Assembly: GCA_021775495.1 (NCBI GenBank)
Contig: JAJFHT010000285.1
Coordinates: forward strand, 36,027 to 100,026
Length of the DNA: 64,000 nt
Direction: 5' to 3'
Source of the DNA: Hyphomicrobiales bacterium
GTDB lineage: Bacteria > Pseudomonadota > Alphaproteobacteria > Rhizobiales > Rhizobiaceae
The notes beneath the pieces are model-generated. The model did not search any database. It was not told the DNA's origin and saw nothing but the letters and a program-made list of their open reading frames with translations. A program made the translations under genes and the position numbers. Shown here piece by piece: positions 1-8,376 of this stretch. Positions within the stretch are counted from its first letter, which is position 1; each line of letters opens with the position of its first letter.

Positions 1-590
1 TCAATCACCGATCCGACTGTGTCGAACAGCCCGATGCAACGGATTGCCGGCCGCCGCGGTTCGAGGATGCGCTCATACAACCGTACCTCGGCAAACGGAT
101 TTACTTTGGGATTGCGTTCGTCGCCTTGCGCCCCGGAACGGTTGTTGTCGCTGACACCCTTATAGGCGCGATAGGCATAGGCAAGCAGGTTGAGATTGAC
201 AGGGCGGATCAGACCGATCGCATGAATGAACCCGGCCAGGACGCGTGCGGTATAGGCGCCGCGGCTGAAGCCGAACAGGAATATCTGATCCGGTTCCACG
301 TGTTCGCCATCGGCGCGTTTGCCGTCATCATAGTTCTCGACCAGAAAGCGATAGGCCTCCTTGACGTTCTGATCGAGCCCCCAGCCGGTTGCCAGACCCC
401 AGATTTCATGTGCCTTGCGATAGTAATAAGACCACGCATTGGCCGCACCGAACGTGCCGACGCCCGGATCGTAATACACCAGTTGGTCGTCATTTTTGCC
501 GAGTGCGCCATAGAGCCGAAGGATATTGGTCCTGTCTTCGGAAATCTCGTTCGATGTTCCATCGCAAAGAATGACGATCCTCTTGGGCAT
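1..590 (-). CDS. DUF2235 alpha/beta-hydrolase-like protein, 3' end cut by the window
   Basis: Reads leftward from an ATG at 588-590 and runs off the window edge without a stop (196 codons seen). The N-terminus MPKRIVILCDGTSNE and the nucleophile-elbow block LFGFSRGAYTAR, followed near the edge by LFDTVGSV, are the hallmarks of DUF2235, a family of predicted alpha/beta hydrolases that includes type VI secretion lipase effectors. The Ser in GFSRG is the presumed nucleophile. No signal peptide is visible. No secretion genes are seen next to it, so a T6SS role cannot be claimed. Family assignment is firm; substrate is unknown. Confidence 0.87.
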   Translation of the reverse strand, partial: MPKRIVILCDGTSNEISEDRTNILRLYGALGKNDDQLVYYDPGVGTFGAANAWSYYYRKAHEIWGLATGWGLDQNVKEAYRFLVENYDDGKRADGEHVEPDQIFLFGFSRGAYTARVLAGFIHAIGLIRPVNLNLLAYAYRAYKGVSDNNRSGAQGDERNPKVNPFAEVRLYERILEPRRPAIRCIGLFDTVGSVI

Positions 591-694
591 GATGTCCTCT
601 CATCGGGATGGTGGCCTGCAGTCTATCATTTGAAGCCGGGCCTGCCGAGTTCCGATTGAGTCAGCAATTGATCGCGAACGATTGTGTGCTTTAG

Positions 695-1033
695 TCACAG
701 ATAGGCCAGTCCGGTCAGAAGGCTTAGACCGCCACCCGTGGCTACCAAAGGCCAGTGCCGGTAGCCGCTATAGCTTCTGGCTCTGGCCCAGCCGCGAATG
801 GCTTGAACACAGCCGGCCGTGAGCCACAAAGTGAAAAAGAAATACAGCAGTGCCTGATCGATAAGAGCAGCAAGGCTGTCCTGTGGTTGCCGGTAGAAGC
901 CGGGGGCCAGCCAGGCAGCGATCAAGAGAAGCGCCAGCACTGCCCAGGCGATCAGAAATGGCCGCCAGATCGGCAGCAAAGCGGGTATGAGATAAAATGC
1001 CATCGGAATGGCCACGGCAATAAATACAGTCAT
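695..1033 (-). CDS. Small hypothetical integral membrane protein
   Basis: A 112-residue, strongly hydrophobic protein with about four predicted membrane segments (residues roughly 2-20, 24-42, 56-76 and 93-111). The ATG at 1033 is preferred because the protein then begins directly in the first membrane helix and a GAAGG lies about 10 bases upstream; ATG 1066 and TTG 1075 are in-frame alternatives. It faces away from the histidine kinase gene, so the shared 1034-1274 interval probably holds both promoters. I do not recognise the family and infer no function. Confidence 0.55.
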   Translation of the reverse strand: MTVFIAVAIPMAFYLIPALLPIWRPFLIAWAVLALLLIAAWLAPGFYRQPQDSLAALIDQALLYFFFTLWLTAGCVQAIRGWARARSYSGYRHWPLVATGGGLSLLTGLAYL

Positions 1034-1206
1034 TCTTTGCAGACCTTCGAGATTCAGTAAAACCATTACCTGCAATTGGTATCAGGCTGAATTCACGGAC
1101 TGTTTCGATTGTGCCCTTTGCTGCGCTGCCTGATACAATTGATACAATTGCGAACGTCAGACTGATACGTCGGGATTCCAGACACTATTCATGGGCTCGG
1201 GGTATT

Positions 1207-1236
1207 GCTGGATGTCGTTGGATGGCACCATCCAGC
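1207..1236. promoter_or_regulatory. Nested inverted repeats upstream of the histidine kinase gene
   Basis: GCTGGATG at 1207-1214 pairs with CATCCAGC at 1229-1236, and within it TGGATGG at 1219-1225 pairs with CCATCCA at 1228-1234 across a two-base gap. The two pairings are mutually exclusive. The element lies 38 bases before the TTG start of the kinase, in its presumed leader or promoter. It could be an operator, possibly for the kinase's own helix-turn-helix, or an RNA hairpin. A direct repeat of gatacaatt sits further upstream at 1132-1149. Confidence 0.4.
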
Positions 1237-1274
1237 GGAGCGAGTGAGAAAACAGAAGATCTGGAGCGCTGCGA

Positions 1275-4103
1275 TTGTCCAAGGACACTGAGAAAAAGAC
1301 GCGCAAACCATCCCGGAATGAACATTCCGCGGAGGAAAAAGCACGCCTTGTCCTTGAGGCTCTGGCCGGAAAGCAGGACATCGCTGAGCTGTGCCGGCGG
1401 GAAGGCATTTCAAGATCGACGTTTGACAACTGGTCAAAGGCATTTGTCGAAGCGGGAACAGAACGGTTGTCCGACCCTGATGCCGGCGTGCCAGCCGCCG
1501 CAAATGATGACACCGAACCATTGCGCAGCCTGGTTGAAGCGTTCCCGGGAAATTTGCTGATTTCCCGGCTGAAAGACGGCAAGGTGCTGTATCGCTCGCC
1601 AAGTTCGCAGGTGCTGTTCGGCAATCCGAAATACACAAGCAGCCACTGGATGAACCAGCACGAGCGGGCGCGTTTTATCGAACGGCTGAAACGCGACGGG
1701 CGGGTCGACAACTTCAAAATGACCGGGCGCAGCGTCGACGGAACGGCTTTCCCGACACAGTTCTCCTCGAGCGTTGTCGACTATGGCGGTGAGAAGCTTG
1801 TCCTGTCGTCTTCAATCGACCTGACCGAAATCCAGGCAATGCAGGCCGAAAGCGATATCGCCAACGCCCGGCTGCGCGATGCGATCAATGCGCTTGGCGA
1901 GGGATTTGTCCTTTATGACAAGGACGAGAAATTCGTCATGGCGAACGAACGGTACCGCGAGACACTCGCGCCCTATCGGCATGTGATGACGCCAGGGACC
2001 CCGATGTCGGAAATATCCGGTCGGGCAATCCGTGATGGATTCATAAAGATCGTCACTCCGGTGGATGGCGATCTGGCTGGTCTGCTCAATGACGCCAAGG
2101 TAAACGATCCGTCGCAATCGGAGATACAGCTTGCCGACGGCACACAGAAGATTGTCACGCTGTCACGACTTGGTGACGGCGGACTTGCCGCCACGATGAC
2201 TGACATTTCCGACCGGCGAAAAGTCGAGGTTCGCGCCCGCGAAATGATGAACGATATCATCCAGTCGCTGGACGAGGGCATCTCTCTTTACGATTCGGAA
2301 CTGAAGTTCGTGATGCGGAACAGCCGGCGATACGAGATGCTGTCTGAGCATGAAGACAAGATTGAGGTCGGTACGAGTTTGGGCGAGGTAACGCGCCGGC
2401 TTGCCGAAACCGGCAAGATTGCGCTGAATGATGGCGAGACGCCCGAGCAATGGTCCGATCGCATTGTTGAGCTGACGAAGGCCTATCGGCGCGACATTGA
2501 GATTCCCGGTACGGACGGCCGCCTGTATGTGCTGTCGGTGCACAAGACCGAACTCGGCGGCTATCTGCTGCTGTTCAAGGACATAACCGAACAACGGCGC
2601 GCCAAGAAGGCGGAACGCGACGCCAATATGCTTCTCAAGGTCATAGTGGAAGCCTGCCCGACAACCTTTCTTGTCTCCCGTGTCGACGACGGCGAGATCA
2701 TTTACTATCCGCCGGCCTCTCGCGACCGGTTTGGCGATATCGAATCGACCCTTGAGTTTTTTCTCAAGCCGGAGGACAGGGTCACCTATCTGAATGCCCT
2801 GTTGCCCTCGGGTTCCCTGGATGACTATCCGGTTAGTTTCCGCCGGCGTGATGGCAGCATCATGCAGGGTCTGACCTCGGCACGCGTAACGGACTACAAG
2901 GGCGAGGACGTGATTGTCTCCTCGACTCGCGATATATCCGATCAGCTTGCCATGCAGGCCGAACTGGAACGCCAGCGAAACAAGGCGCACCAGAATGAAA
3001 AACTTTCCGCGCTGGGTGAACTGCTTGCCGGGGTCGCTCATGAACTGAACAACCCGCTTTCGATCGTCGTCGGATATTCCCTTATGCTTCAGGACAAGAT
3101 CAATGATCCGACACAGAAGCAGCGGATCGAGCGGATCGGCCAGGCGGCGGAACGGTGTGCCAAGATCGTGAAGATGTTTCTTGCGATGGCCCGCCAGGGT
3201 CCCTCGCAAATAGAAATCTGTTCACTCAACGAAATCCTTGAAACCGTACTGGATGTGGTGGGATCCGGTCTCAAGACGGCTGGAGTGAGGATCAAGCGCG
3301 ACCTGGATCCCGACATCCCACCCGTTGCGGCCGATCCCGACCAGATCGCCCAGGTCCTCACAAACCTTGTTTTGAATGCCGAACACGCTCTGGCCCAGAA
3401 GGACGGTGAGAGCGTTCTCAAGTTGATATCCCGCTATGACCGAAGGTCCGGCGAAGTTGTCATCAAGGTGCGTGACAATGGGGCCGGTGTTCCCAAGCAA
3501 CTTCAGCCGCGAATCTTCGAGCCGTTCTTCACCACGAAGGAGGCCGGTGTGGGAACAGGTGTCGGGCTCGCGTTCAGCCACCGGATCATCAGCTCCCATG
3601 GCGGCACATTGTCGTTGCATTCCTCTCCGGGAAAGGGGGCAACCTTCATCGTGCGTCTGAACGCCGTCGAGAATGCCGATGAAACGGGCGACAGCAGAAC
3701 TATCGACACCTGTGCCACGAAAAACTGCCGGGTCCTTGTTGTTGATGACGAACCCGGAGTGACCGAGCTGGTAAAGGATGTTCTGAATGAGAGCGGATAT
3801 GAAGTCGAGATCTGCAACGATCCGGTAGCCGCTCTTGAGATGCTTGCAGCGCAGCGATTCGACGCCGTCCTCAGTGATATGCGGATGCCGGGATTGGACG
3901 GTCGGCGTTTCCGCGAAAAAGCGGTGGCAGCCGACGCACAATATTCCAACAGGATTGCCTTCGTCACCGGGGATACAATGAGCCCGGAAGTAATCAAATT
4001 GTTCAAATCGACATCAACGCCTTATCTGGAAAAACCGATTGTACCGTCGGATCTGATCAGGCTTGTCGAACAACTGTGTAGCGGGAACGGAACACTGTCA
4101 TGA
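1275..4103 (+). CDS. Hybrid sensor histidine kinase with N-terminal transposase-type HTH, PAS domains and a C-terminal receiver
   Basis: A 942-residue cytoplasmic multidomain kinase. Residues 17-66 (HSAEEKARLVLEAL to GTERLSD) look like the HTH of IS3/IS911-type transposase OrfA. Four PAS-like units follow at about 80-185, 195-312, 322-440 and 450-555. The dimerisation/phosphoacceptor helix has GVAHELNNP with His589. The ATPase domain has DNGAG at 734-738 and GTGVGL at 760-765. A receiver domain occupies 818-935 with Asp824/825, phosphoacceptor Asp868 and Lys920. There are no membrane segments. The start is TTG at 1275 with CTGGAG upstream; the next in-frame Met (126) would delete the HTH. The stop overlaps the response regulator start by four bases, so the two are translationally coupled and probable partners. 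Confidence 0.9.
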   Translation: MSKDTEKKTRKPSRNEHSAEEKARLVLEALAGKQDIAELCRREGISRSTFDNWSKAFVEAGTERLSDPDAGVPAAANDDTEPLRSLVEAFPGNLLISRLKDGKVLYRSPSSQVLFGNPKYTSSHWMNQHERARFIERLKRDGRVDNFKMTGRSVDGTAFPTQFSSSVVDYGGEKLVLSSSIDLTEIQAMQAESDIANARLRDAINALGEGFVLYDKDEKFVMANERYRETLAPYRHVMTPGTPMSEISGRAIRDGFIKIVTPVDGDLAGLLNDAKVNDPSQSEIQLADGTQKIVTLSRLGDGGLAATMTDISDRRKVEVRAREMMNDIIQSLDEGISLYDSELKFVMRNSRRYEMLSEHEDKIEVGTSLGEVTRRLAETGKIALNDGETPEQWSDRIVELTKAYRRDIEIPGTDGRLYVLSVHKTELGGYLLLFKDITEQRRAKKAERDANMLLKVIVEACPTTFLVSRVDDGEIIYYPPASRDRFGDIESTLEFFLKPEDRVTYLNALLPSGSLDDYPVSFRRRDGSIMQGLTSARVTDYKGEDVIVSSTRDISDQLAMQAELERQRNKAHQNEKLSALGELLAGVAHELNNPLSIVVGYSLMLQDKINDPTQKQRIERIGQAAERCAKIVKMFLAMARQGPSQIEICSLNEILETVLDVVGSGLKTAGVRIKRDLDPDIPPVAADPDQIAQVLTNLVLNAEHALAQKDGESVLKLISRYDRRSGEVVIKVRDNGAGVPKQLQPRIFEPFFTTKEAGVGTGVGLAFSHRIISSHGGTLSLHSSPGKGATFIVRLNAVENADETGDSRTIDTCATKNCRVLVVDDEPGVTELVKDVLNESGYEVEICNDPVAALEMLAAQRFDAVLSDMRMPGLDGRRFREKAVAADAQYSNRIAFVTGDTMSPEVIKLFKSTSTPYLEKPIVPSDLIRLVEQLCSGNGTLS

Positions 4104-4825
4104 CGCAGACCCACAAAGCCCAAATTCTTGTCTGTGACGACGAACCCCACCTGCGAGAAATGGTCGGGGAATATCTTACCGAGCGGGGATACAACGTCAT
4201 CGAGGCTGCTGATGCGGAGACGATGCATGCGTTTATGGACAGCTCCGCTGCTGATCTGGTCATTCTCGATATCAACATGCCGGGGCAGGATGGGTTGGCC
4301 GCGCTGAAGACCCTGCGGGAAAAATCAAATGTGCCGGTGATCATGCTGACTGCCGCTGCGGAAGTCATCGACCGGGTTGTCGGTCTTGAATTCGGTGCTG
4401 ATGACTATCTCGGAAAACCGGTGGATCTTCGCGAGCTAGAAGCAAGAATAAAGGCTGCATTGCGCCGTTATCTGGAAATGAATGGTGATGCCGGCAGCTC
4501 ACCCCAAGCGAAAACACGCAGCGGTGAAACAGTCGATTTCGGCAAGTGCCGGCTGGATCTGGGCGGAGCAAGACTGTTCGGGGCCGATGGTCAGGAAATT
4601 CCACTGACAGCGATGGAATTCAATCTGCTGCGAGTGTTTGCCCTCAATCGTGGCAGGGCGCTCAACCGTGACCAGTTGCTGGAGCAGGCGCATGACCGGG
4701 GCTGGGAGCCTTTCGACCGATCGATCGATCTGCGCATCTCAAGGCTTCGCCGGAAAATCGAGACCAATCCGCAAAAACCGGAAGTCATTCGTACGGTACG
4801 CGGCATCGGTTACATCTTCGATTGA
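4100..4825 (+). CDS. OmpR/PhoB-family response regulator
   Basis: A 241-residue two-component response regulator. The receiver domain (residues 8-120) has the acidic pair Asp13-Asp14, phosphoacceptor Asp57 in VILDINMPGQDG and the conserved Lys106. The C-terminal winged helix (about 145-240) ends in the standard RSIDLRISRLRRKIE and RTVRGIGYIF blocks. The start overlaps the kinase stop in an ATGA, implying co-translation and that the upstream hybrid kinase is its phosphodonor. Because the kinase has its own receiver, a phosphorelay or a competing sink is possible. Target genes are not evident. Confidence 0.93.
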   Translation: MTQTHKAQILVCDDEPHLREMVGEYLTERGYNVIEAADAETMHAFMDSSAADLVILDINMPGQDGLAALKTLREKSNVPVIMLTAAAEVIDRVVGLEFGADDYLGKPVDLRELEARIKAALRRYLEMNGDAGSSPQAKTRSGETVDFGKCRLDLGGARLFGADGQEIPLTAMEFNLLRVFALNRGRALNRDQLLEQAHDRGWEPFDRSIDLRISRLRRKIETNPQKPEVIRTVRGIGYIFD

Positions 4826-4868
4826 GAAGCTGCCGGCCGCGTCCGGGTAATGCGCCACTGGTGCGAAC

Positions 4869-5507
4869 TCACTCCCGATCAACACCGAAGACATCTTTTG
4901 CAAGCAGCAGTGCATCTCCGTCGGCATAGTGCAGGCTTGGATGCGGCACGAGCGGGCGGCGGGCGATTTCGCGATAGCCGCGCCGGTGATAGAAGTTCAG
5001 CGCGCTCACATTGCGCTCAAAGCAGATCAGCGACACCTTGGGCAGGCCGCTGGCGCGGGCCAGGGTTTCGACATGATCCATCAATTGCGATCCGACACCT
5101 GAACCACGCCTGCTTTCAACGACGGCGAGCCCCGACAAATAGAGCGACCCTGGATCTTCAAGTTCCGCATAGGGTCGCAGGACCGGGTCTTCTTCCTTGG
5201 TCGGTGGATCGTCTTCGGTCATTTCAAAGGCATGCGCCATGCCGATCACCCTGGCGCCCTCAGTGACGACAAGACAGTTTTCGAAGGAAAATGCCGTTCC
5301 TGAGCGGGCATAGCGGGCGGTCCCGATGTCTTCCAACGATCCTGACGCATCGCCGATGCGGCTCCAGATATAGGCGGCAAGCCCGTCCGAGGAGATCAGA
5401 AAGAGACGCGCGATCTCGCGCGCCTCTTCCATTCGTGCCCACCTGATATCGGTGTTGTCATCGTCCATTGAAGTTGCCGGAGCGTTCATTGGTGGGTCCC
5501 CGGTCAT
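4869..5507 (-). CDS. GNAT-family N-acetyltransferase
   Basis: A 212-residue acetyltransferase. The acetyl-CoA binding region reads LYLSGLAVVESRRGSGVGSQLMDHVE, matching GNAT motif A (R/Q-x-x-G-x-G/A), followed by the ERNVSALNFYHRRGYRE motif B. The ATG at 5507 is chosen because it overlaps the stop of the upstream homocysteine methyltransferase in an ATGA; a longer frame and an internal ATG at 5489 exist. The coupling suggests a joint role, but nothing in the sequence names the acceptor substrate. Confidence 0.85.
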   Translation of the reverse strand: MTGDPPMNAPATSMDDDNTDIRWARMEEAREIARLFLISSDGLAAYIWSRIGDASGSLEDIGTARYARSGTAFSFENCLVVTEGARVIGMAHAFEMTEDDPPTKEEDPVLRPYAELEDPGSLYLSGLAVVESRRGSGVGSQLMDHVETLARASGLPKVSLICFERNVSALNFYHRRGYREIARRPLVPHPSLHYADGDALLLAKDVFGVDRE

Positions 5508-6451
5508 GCCGCCTGTCGATAGGCCGAACAGATGTGTTCGACATGACGATGGTCGGTGCCGCAACAGCCGCCGACGACCGACAGATTGGGCAGCAGCCGA
5601 CGCAATTCGCCGTAGAGCCCGGCAAGTTCGATCGGGTCGCCGTCGTCCAGTTCCTCGGCCTGATCGAGTTCGGCATGACTCATGCGCGAGGCATTAGCCC
5701 GCAGCCCGCCAATTCGCCGCGTCCATGCCGCCCCGCCGTCCAGTTCCTGGCGGAAATGGTCGGGATGAGCGCAATTGATCATGTAATAGACCGGTGCAAC
5801 GGATGAGGCATCATCGGTTTCCTCGATCGCCTCGCACAGTTTCTGGCCGCTCGGCAGATATCCGTCGGTTTCGACCGTGAAGCTGATGACACAGGGAATG
5901 TCCCTGCTGGCGGCTGCCCGGGCAATGCCAATGGCTTCCGGCGTATTGGTCATGGTGACGGCGGAAACCAGGTCGGCGTCGGAGCTCTTGAACGCTTCGA
6001 CCTGCAGGCCGTGAAATTTTTCCGCTTCCTGGATGCTCATGACTTCGCCGGCGTCGTAGCCGTCGCCGCGCGGGCCCATATTGCCGCTCAGCAGAACCTT
6101 GCCATTGCGCCCGTGTTGCTCGCGCAATTCAGCCATGAACGCCACCGCACAACGATTGATGACGGCGATCTGGTCAAGGTCGTATCCGAGTTTGGAACCC
6201 CATTCGGGGCTGGCGCGCCAGGTTGGCGTTTCCAGCACGAAGCCGCAGGATTCGCGTTGCGCCATCTGCAGGAACGGCACGTAATATTCGCGCAACAGGG
6301 CCTGCCCGTCATCCGAACACAGCAGTTCGAAGGCGGCAAACTCACGCAGGGCGCAATTGCGGTGGAAAATCAGCCAGGTTTCGAGCCCGGCATCGGTCAG
6401 AAACAACTCGCCGTTCAGTTGCGGCAGCCGGTTGTGATGGTTCTTGATCAT
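5504..6451 (-). CDS. Homocysteine S-methyltransferase family protein
   Basis: A 315-residue TIM-barrel methyltransferase. It transfers a methyl group from a donor such as S-methylmethionine or a betaine to homocysteine, making methionine. The zinc ligands are visible: Cys227 in MINCAHPDHF and Cys296-Cys297 in VVGGCCGT. The substrate-side motif FLTDAGLETWLIFH near residue 17 fits the family (PF02574). Length agrees with the stand-alone MmuM/BHMT-like group rather than MetH. It is the first gene of a two-gene unit with the acetyltransferase. Which donor it uses cannot be told. Confidence 0.85.
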   Translation of the reverse strand: MIKNHHNRLPQLNGELFLTDAGLETWLIFHRNCALREFAAFELLCSDDGQALLREYYVPFLQMAQRESCGFVLETPTWRASPEWGSKLGYDLDQIAVINRCAVAFMAELREQHGRNGKVLLSGNMGPRGDGYDAGEVMSIQEAEKFHGLQVEAFKSSDADLVSAVTMTNTPEAIGIARAAASRDIPCVISFTVETDGYLPSGQKLCEAIEETDDASSVAPVYYMINCAHPDHFRQELDGGAAWTRRIGGLRANASRMSHAELDQAEELDDGDPIELAGLYGELRRLLPNLSVVGGCCGTDHRHVEHICSAYRQAA

Positions 6452-6482
6452 CTGTTTGCCTTTCTGTCGGAGCGATCACCAA

Positions 6483-6514
6483 CATCGCCCGCTTGCCGAA
6501 GCTCACGGGCGATG
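6483..6514 (-). promoter_or_regulatory. Strong hairpin in the leader of the homocysteine methyltransferase gene
   Basis: CATCGCCCG at 6483-6491 is perfectly complementary to CGGGCGATG at 6506-6514, giving a 9-bp GC-rich stem with a 14-base loop that can add three further pairs. It ends 32 bases before the methyltransferase ATG. No uridine run follows on either strand, so it is not a standard terminator. I could not match it to the SAM-II or SAH riboswitch consensus. Attenuation or ribosome-site control is an inference. Confidence 0.4.
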
Positions 6515-6668
6515 CTGATTTGAAGGGTCGCATGTTTTGTTTTTGCCGGCAGTGAAGCGTTTCACAATCGACAGCTTCTATTTGCGCACCCGGCGTTGCA
6601 TCGACCGTTGTAACCAGCGTGGTAATTCCGTAGCGTAACGTTTTATTTTGAGCGCAGGCGGCACGAAT

Positions 6669-8267
6669 ATGCGTGATCAGACAATCATCAGATTGCTTGG
6701 TGAGCCGGCGGTGATTGACGGCACTGAACATGCTGTTCTGCCCTCGTCGAAGAAGGCACGCGCGCTGCTCGCCTACCTTGCGCTGACCGGCCGGCCGCAC
6801 CGGCGTGAGCGATTGTGCGAGCTTTTCTGGGACCTGCCGGATGATCCGCGTGGCTCGCTGCGCTGGGCACTCAGCAAGCTGCGGCCGGTCGTCAACAGCA
6901 ATGACCGCGAACGCATTGTTGCCGACCGCGAGCGGGTGCTGCTCGATGCCAGCGATGCACATGTCGATTTCGTCGTCATACGCAAACGTCTGCTTGATGA
7001 TCCGCCGCTGATTCCGCTTCCCGAATTGCGCCAGATGGCCGAAGCCCTCGCCAATCCGCTGCTGGATGGCCTCGACATGCCGCAGCTTGAGGCTTTCAAC
7101 GGCTGGCTGGTGGCTGAACGGGAAGATGCCGCTATGCTGTATGTGAACGTGCTGCGGCGGCTGGCGTTGCACCCGGACATCGTCGCGAAGGAAGCCGTGA
7201 AATGGGCCAGGCTGTGGTTCGATGCCGATCCGCTCAACCGGAACGCGGCCGCGGCCCTTGTGCAGATCCTGCGCCAGTCGGGCCGCGGCCCGGAAGCCGA
7301 GATCATTGCGCAGGAATTCAGATCGGCAGCCGATGCCGTAGGGATTACGGTCGATGATGTCATCGAACAGCCGGATTCATCGGATGACCGTCCTGTCGAC
7401 GAGCCGCGCCGGCGCATGTTGCGTCACCAGGTCATCAATTTCTGCACTGCAGAAGACGGTGTTCGCATCGCCTATGCGACGGTTGGCGACGGCCCGCCGC
7501 TGGTCAAGGCGGCAAACTGGCTGAATCATCTCGAACTCGACTGGGATAGTTCGATCTGGGGAAAGACCTTCCAGAAGCTGGCGGAAGAGCGAAGGTTCAT
7601 CCGCTACGATGAGCGGGGAAACGGGTTGTCCGACTGGGAAGTCGACGACATCAGTTTCGAGGCTTTTGTTCGCGACCTGGAATCCGTTGCCGATGCGCTC
7701 GGTCTGGAAAAATTTCCCCTTCTCGGCATGTCGCAGGGCTGCGCCGTGTCGATCGAATATGCCGTACGCCATCCCGAACGCGTGACCGGCCTGATCCTGA
7801 TCGGCGGTTACGCGTCAGGCTGGCGCATCGGCGCTACGGCAGACGAGCGCGAGCGCCGCGATGCGGTGATGACATTGACACGGCTCGGGTGGGGCACCAG
7901 CAATCCGGCCTACCGCCATATCTTTTCCCAGACCTTCATGCCCAATTCCGAGCCGGGCGATCTGGAATGGTTTGATGAATTTCAGCGCCAGACCACATCA
8001 CCGGAAAATGCCGTGCGTTTTCAGGATGCCTTCGGCGAGATCGATGTGCGCGACCGGTTGGGCGAAGTCAGCGTTCCAACATTGGTGCTGCACGCCCGCG
8101 ACGACCGGCGGATCAGTCTGAAACAGGGCCGCGAACTGGCCATCGGCATTCCGGACGCTCGATTTGTCGCCCTCGACAGCGCCAACCACATCATCCTCGG
8201 CCACGAGCCGGCCTGGCAGACCTGCATGGACGAGATCGAGCGGTTCCTGACAGAGAAGGGTTTGTAG
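6669..8267 (+). CDS. SARP/BTAD-type transcriptional regulator fused to an alpha/beta hydrolase
   Basis: A 532-residue fusion. Residues 5-75 form an OmpR-like winged helix, and about 95-235 a bacterial transcriptional activation (BTAD) helical domain, together the SARP architecture. Residues 255-530 are an alpha/beta hydrolase with Ser355 in GMSQG, Asp478 in LHARDD and His507 in SANHIILG, so the triad is intact. The ATG at 6669 starts directly in the DNA-binding domain; an upstream TTG at 6648 would add seven residues. The hydrolase may act as an enzyme or as a ligand sensor. A class III cyclase gene follows directly; fusions of this hydrolase type with cyclases are known, which suggests a functional link. 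The 3' end is duplicated at 10006-10096. Confidence 0.88.
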   Translation: MRDQTIIRLLGEPAVIDGTEHAVLPSSKKARALLAYLALTGRPHRRERLCELFWDLPDDPRGSLRWALSKLRPVVNSNDRERIVADRERVLLDASDAHVDFVVIRKRLLDDPPLIPLPELRQMAEALANPLLDGLDMPQLEAFNGWLVAEREDAAMLYVNVLRRLALHPDIVAKEAVKWARLWFDADPLNRNAAAALVQILRQSGRGPEAEIIAQEFRSAADAVGITVDDVIEQPDSSDDRPVDEPRRRMLRHQVINFCTAEDGVRIAYATVGDGPPLVKAANWLNHLELDWDSSIWGKTFQKLAEERRFIRYDERGNGLSDWEVDDISFEAFVRDLESVADALGLEKFPLLGMSQGCAVSIEYAVRHPERVTGLILIGGYASGWRIGATADERERRDAVMTLTRLGWGTSNPAYRHIFSQTFMPNSEPGDLEWFDEFQRQTTSPENAVRFQDAFGEIDVRDRLGEVSVPTLVLHARDDRRISLKQGRELAIGIPDARFVALDSANHIILGHEPAWQTCMDEIERFLTEKGL

Positions 8268-8376
8268 AGCAGGGCATATTAATCGGACAATTGCTCGATG
8301 CTCTCTACGGCAGCAAATGGTACGAGTTGTTGTGGGTAGCATGGCGTTTGCCGCCAAGCAGCGTTATCGTAGTCCT

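Noticed and set aside
126..659. Rightward 177-residue frame at the left edge
   Set aside because: It lies antisense to the DUF2235 gene, which has clear family motifs; the frame shows no protein features.
1157..1717. Leftward frames over the start of the histidine kinase
   Set aside because: They are mirror frames of a well-supported coding region and have no motifs.
6452..6600. SAM-II or SAH riboswitch before the homocysteine methyltransferase gene
   Set aside because: A strong hairpin is present, but the conserved core sequences of neither class could be found.
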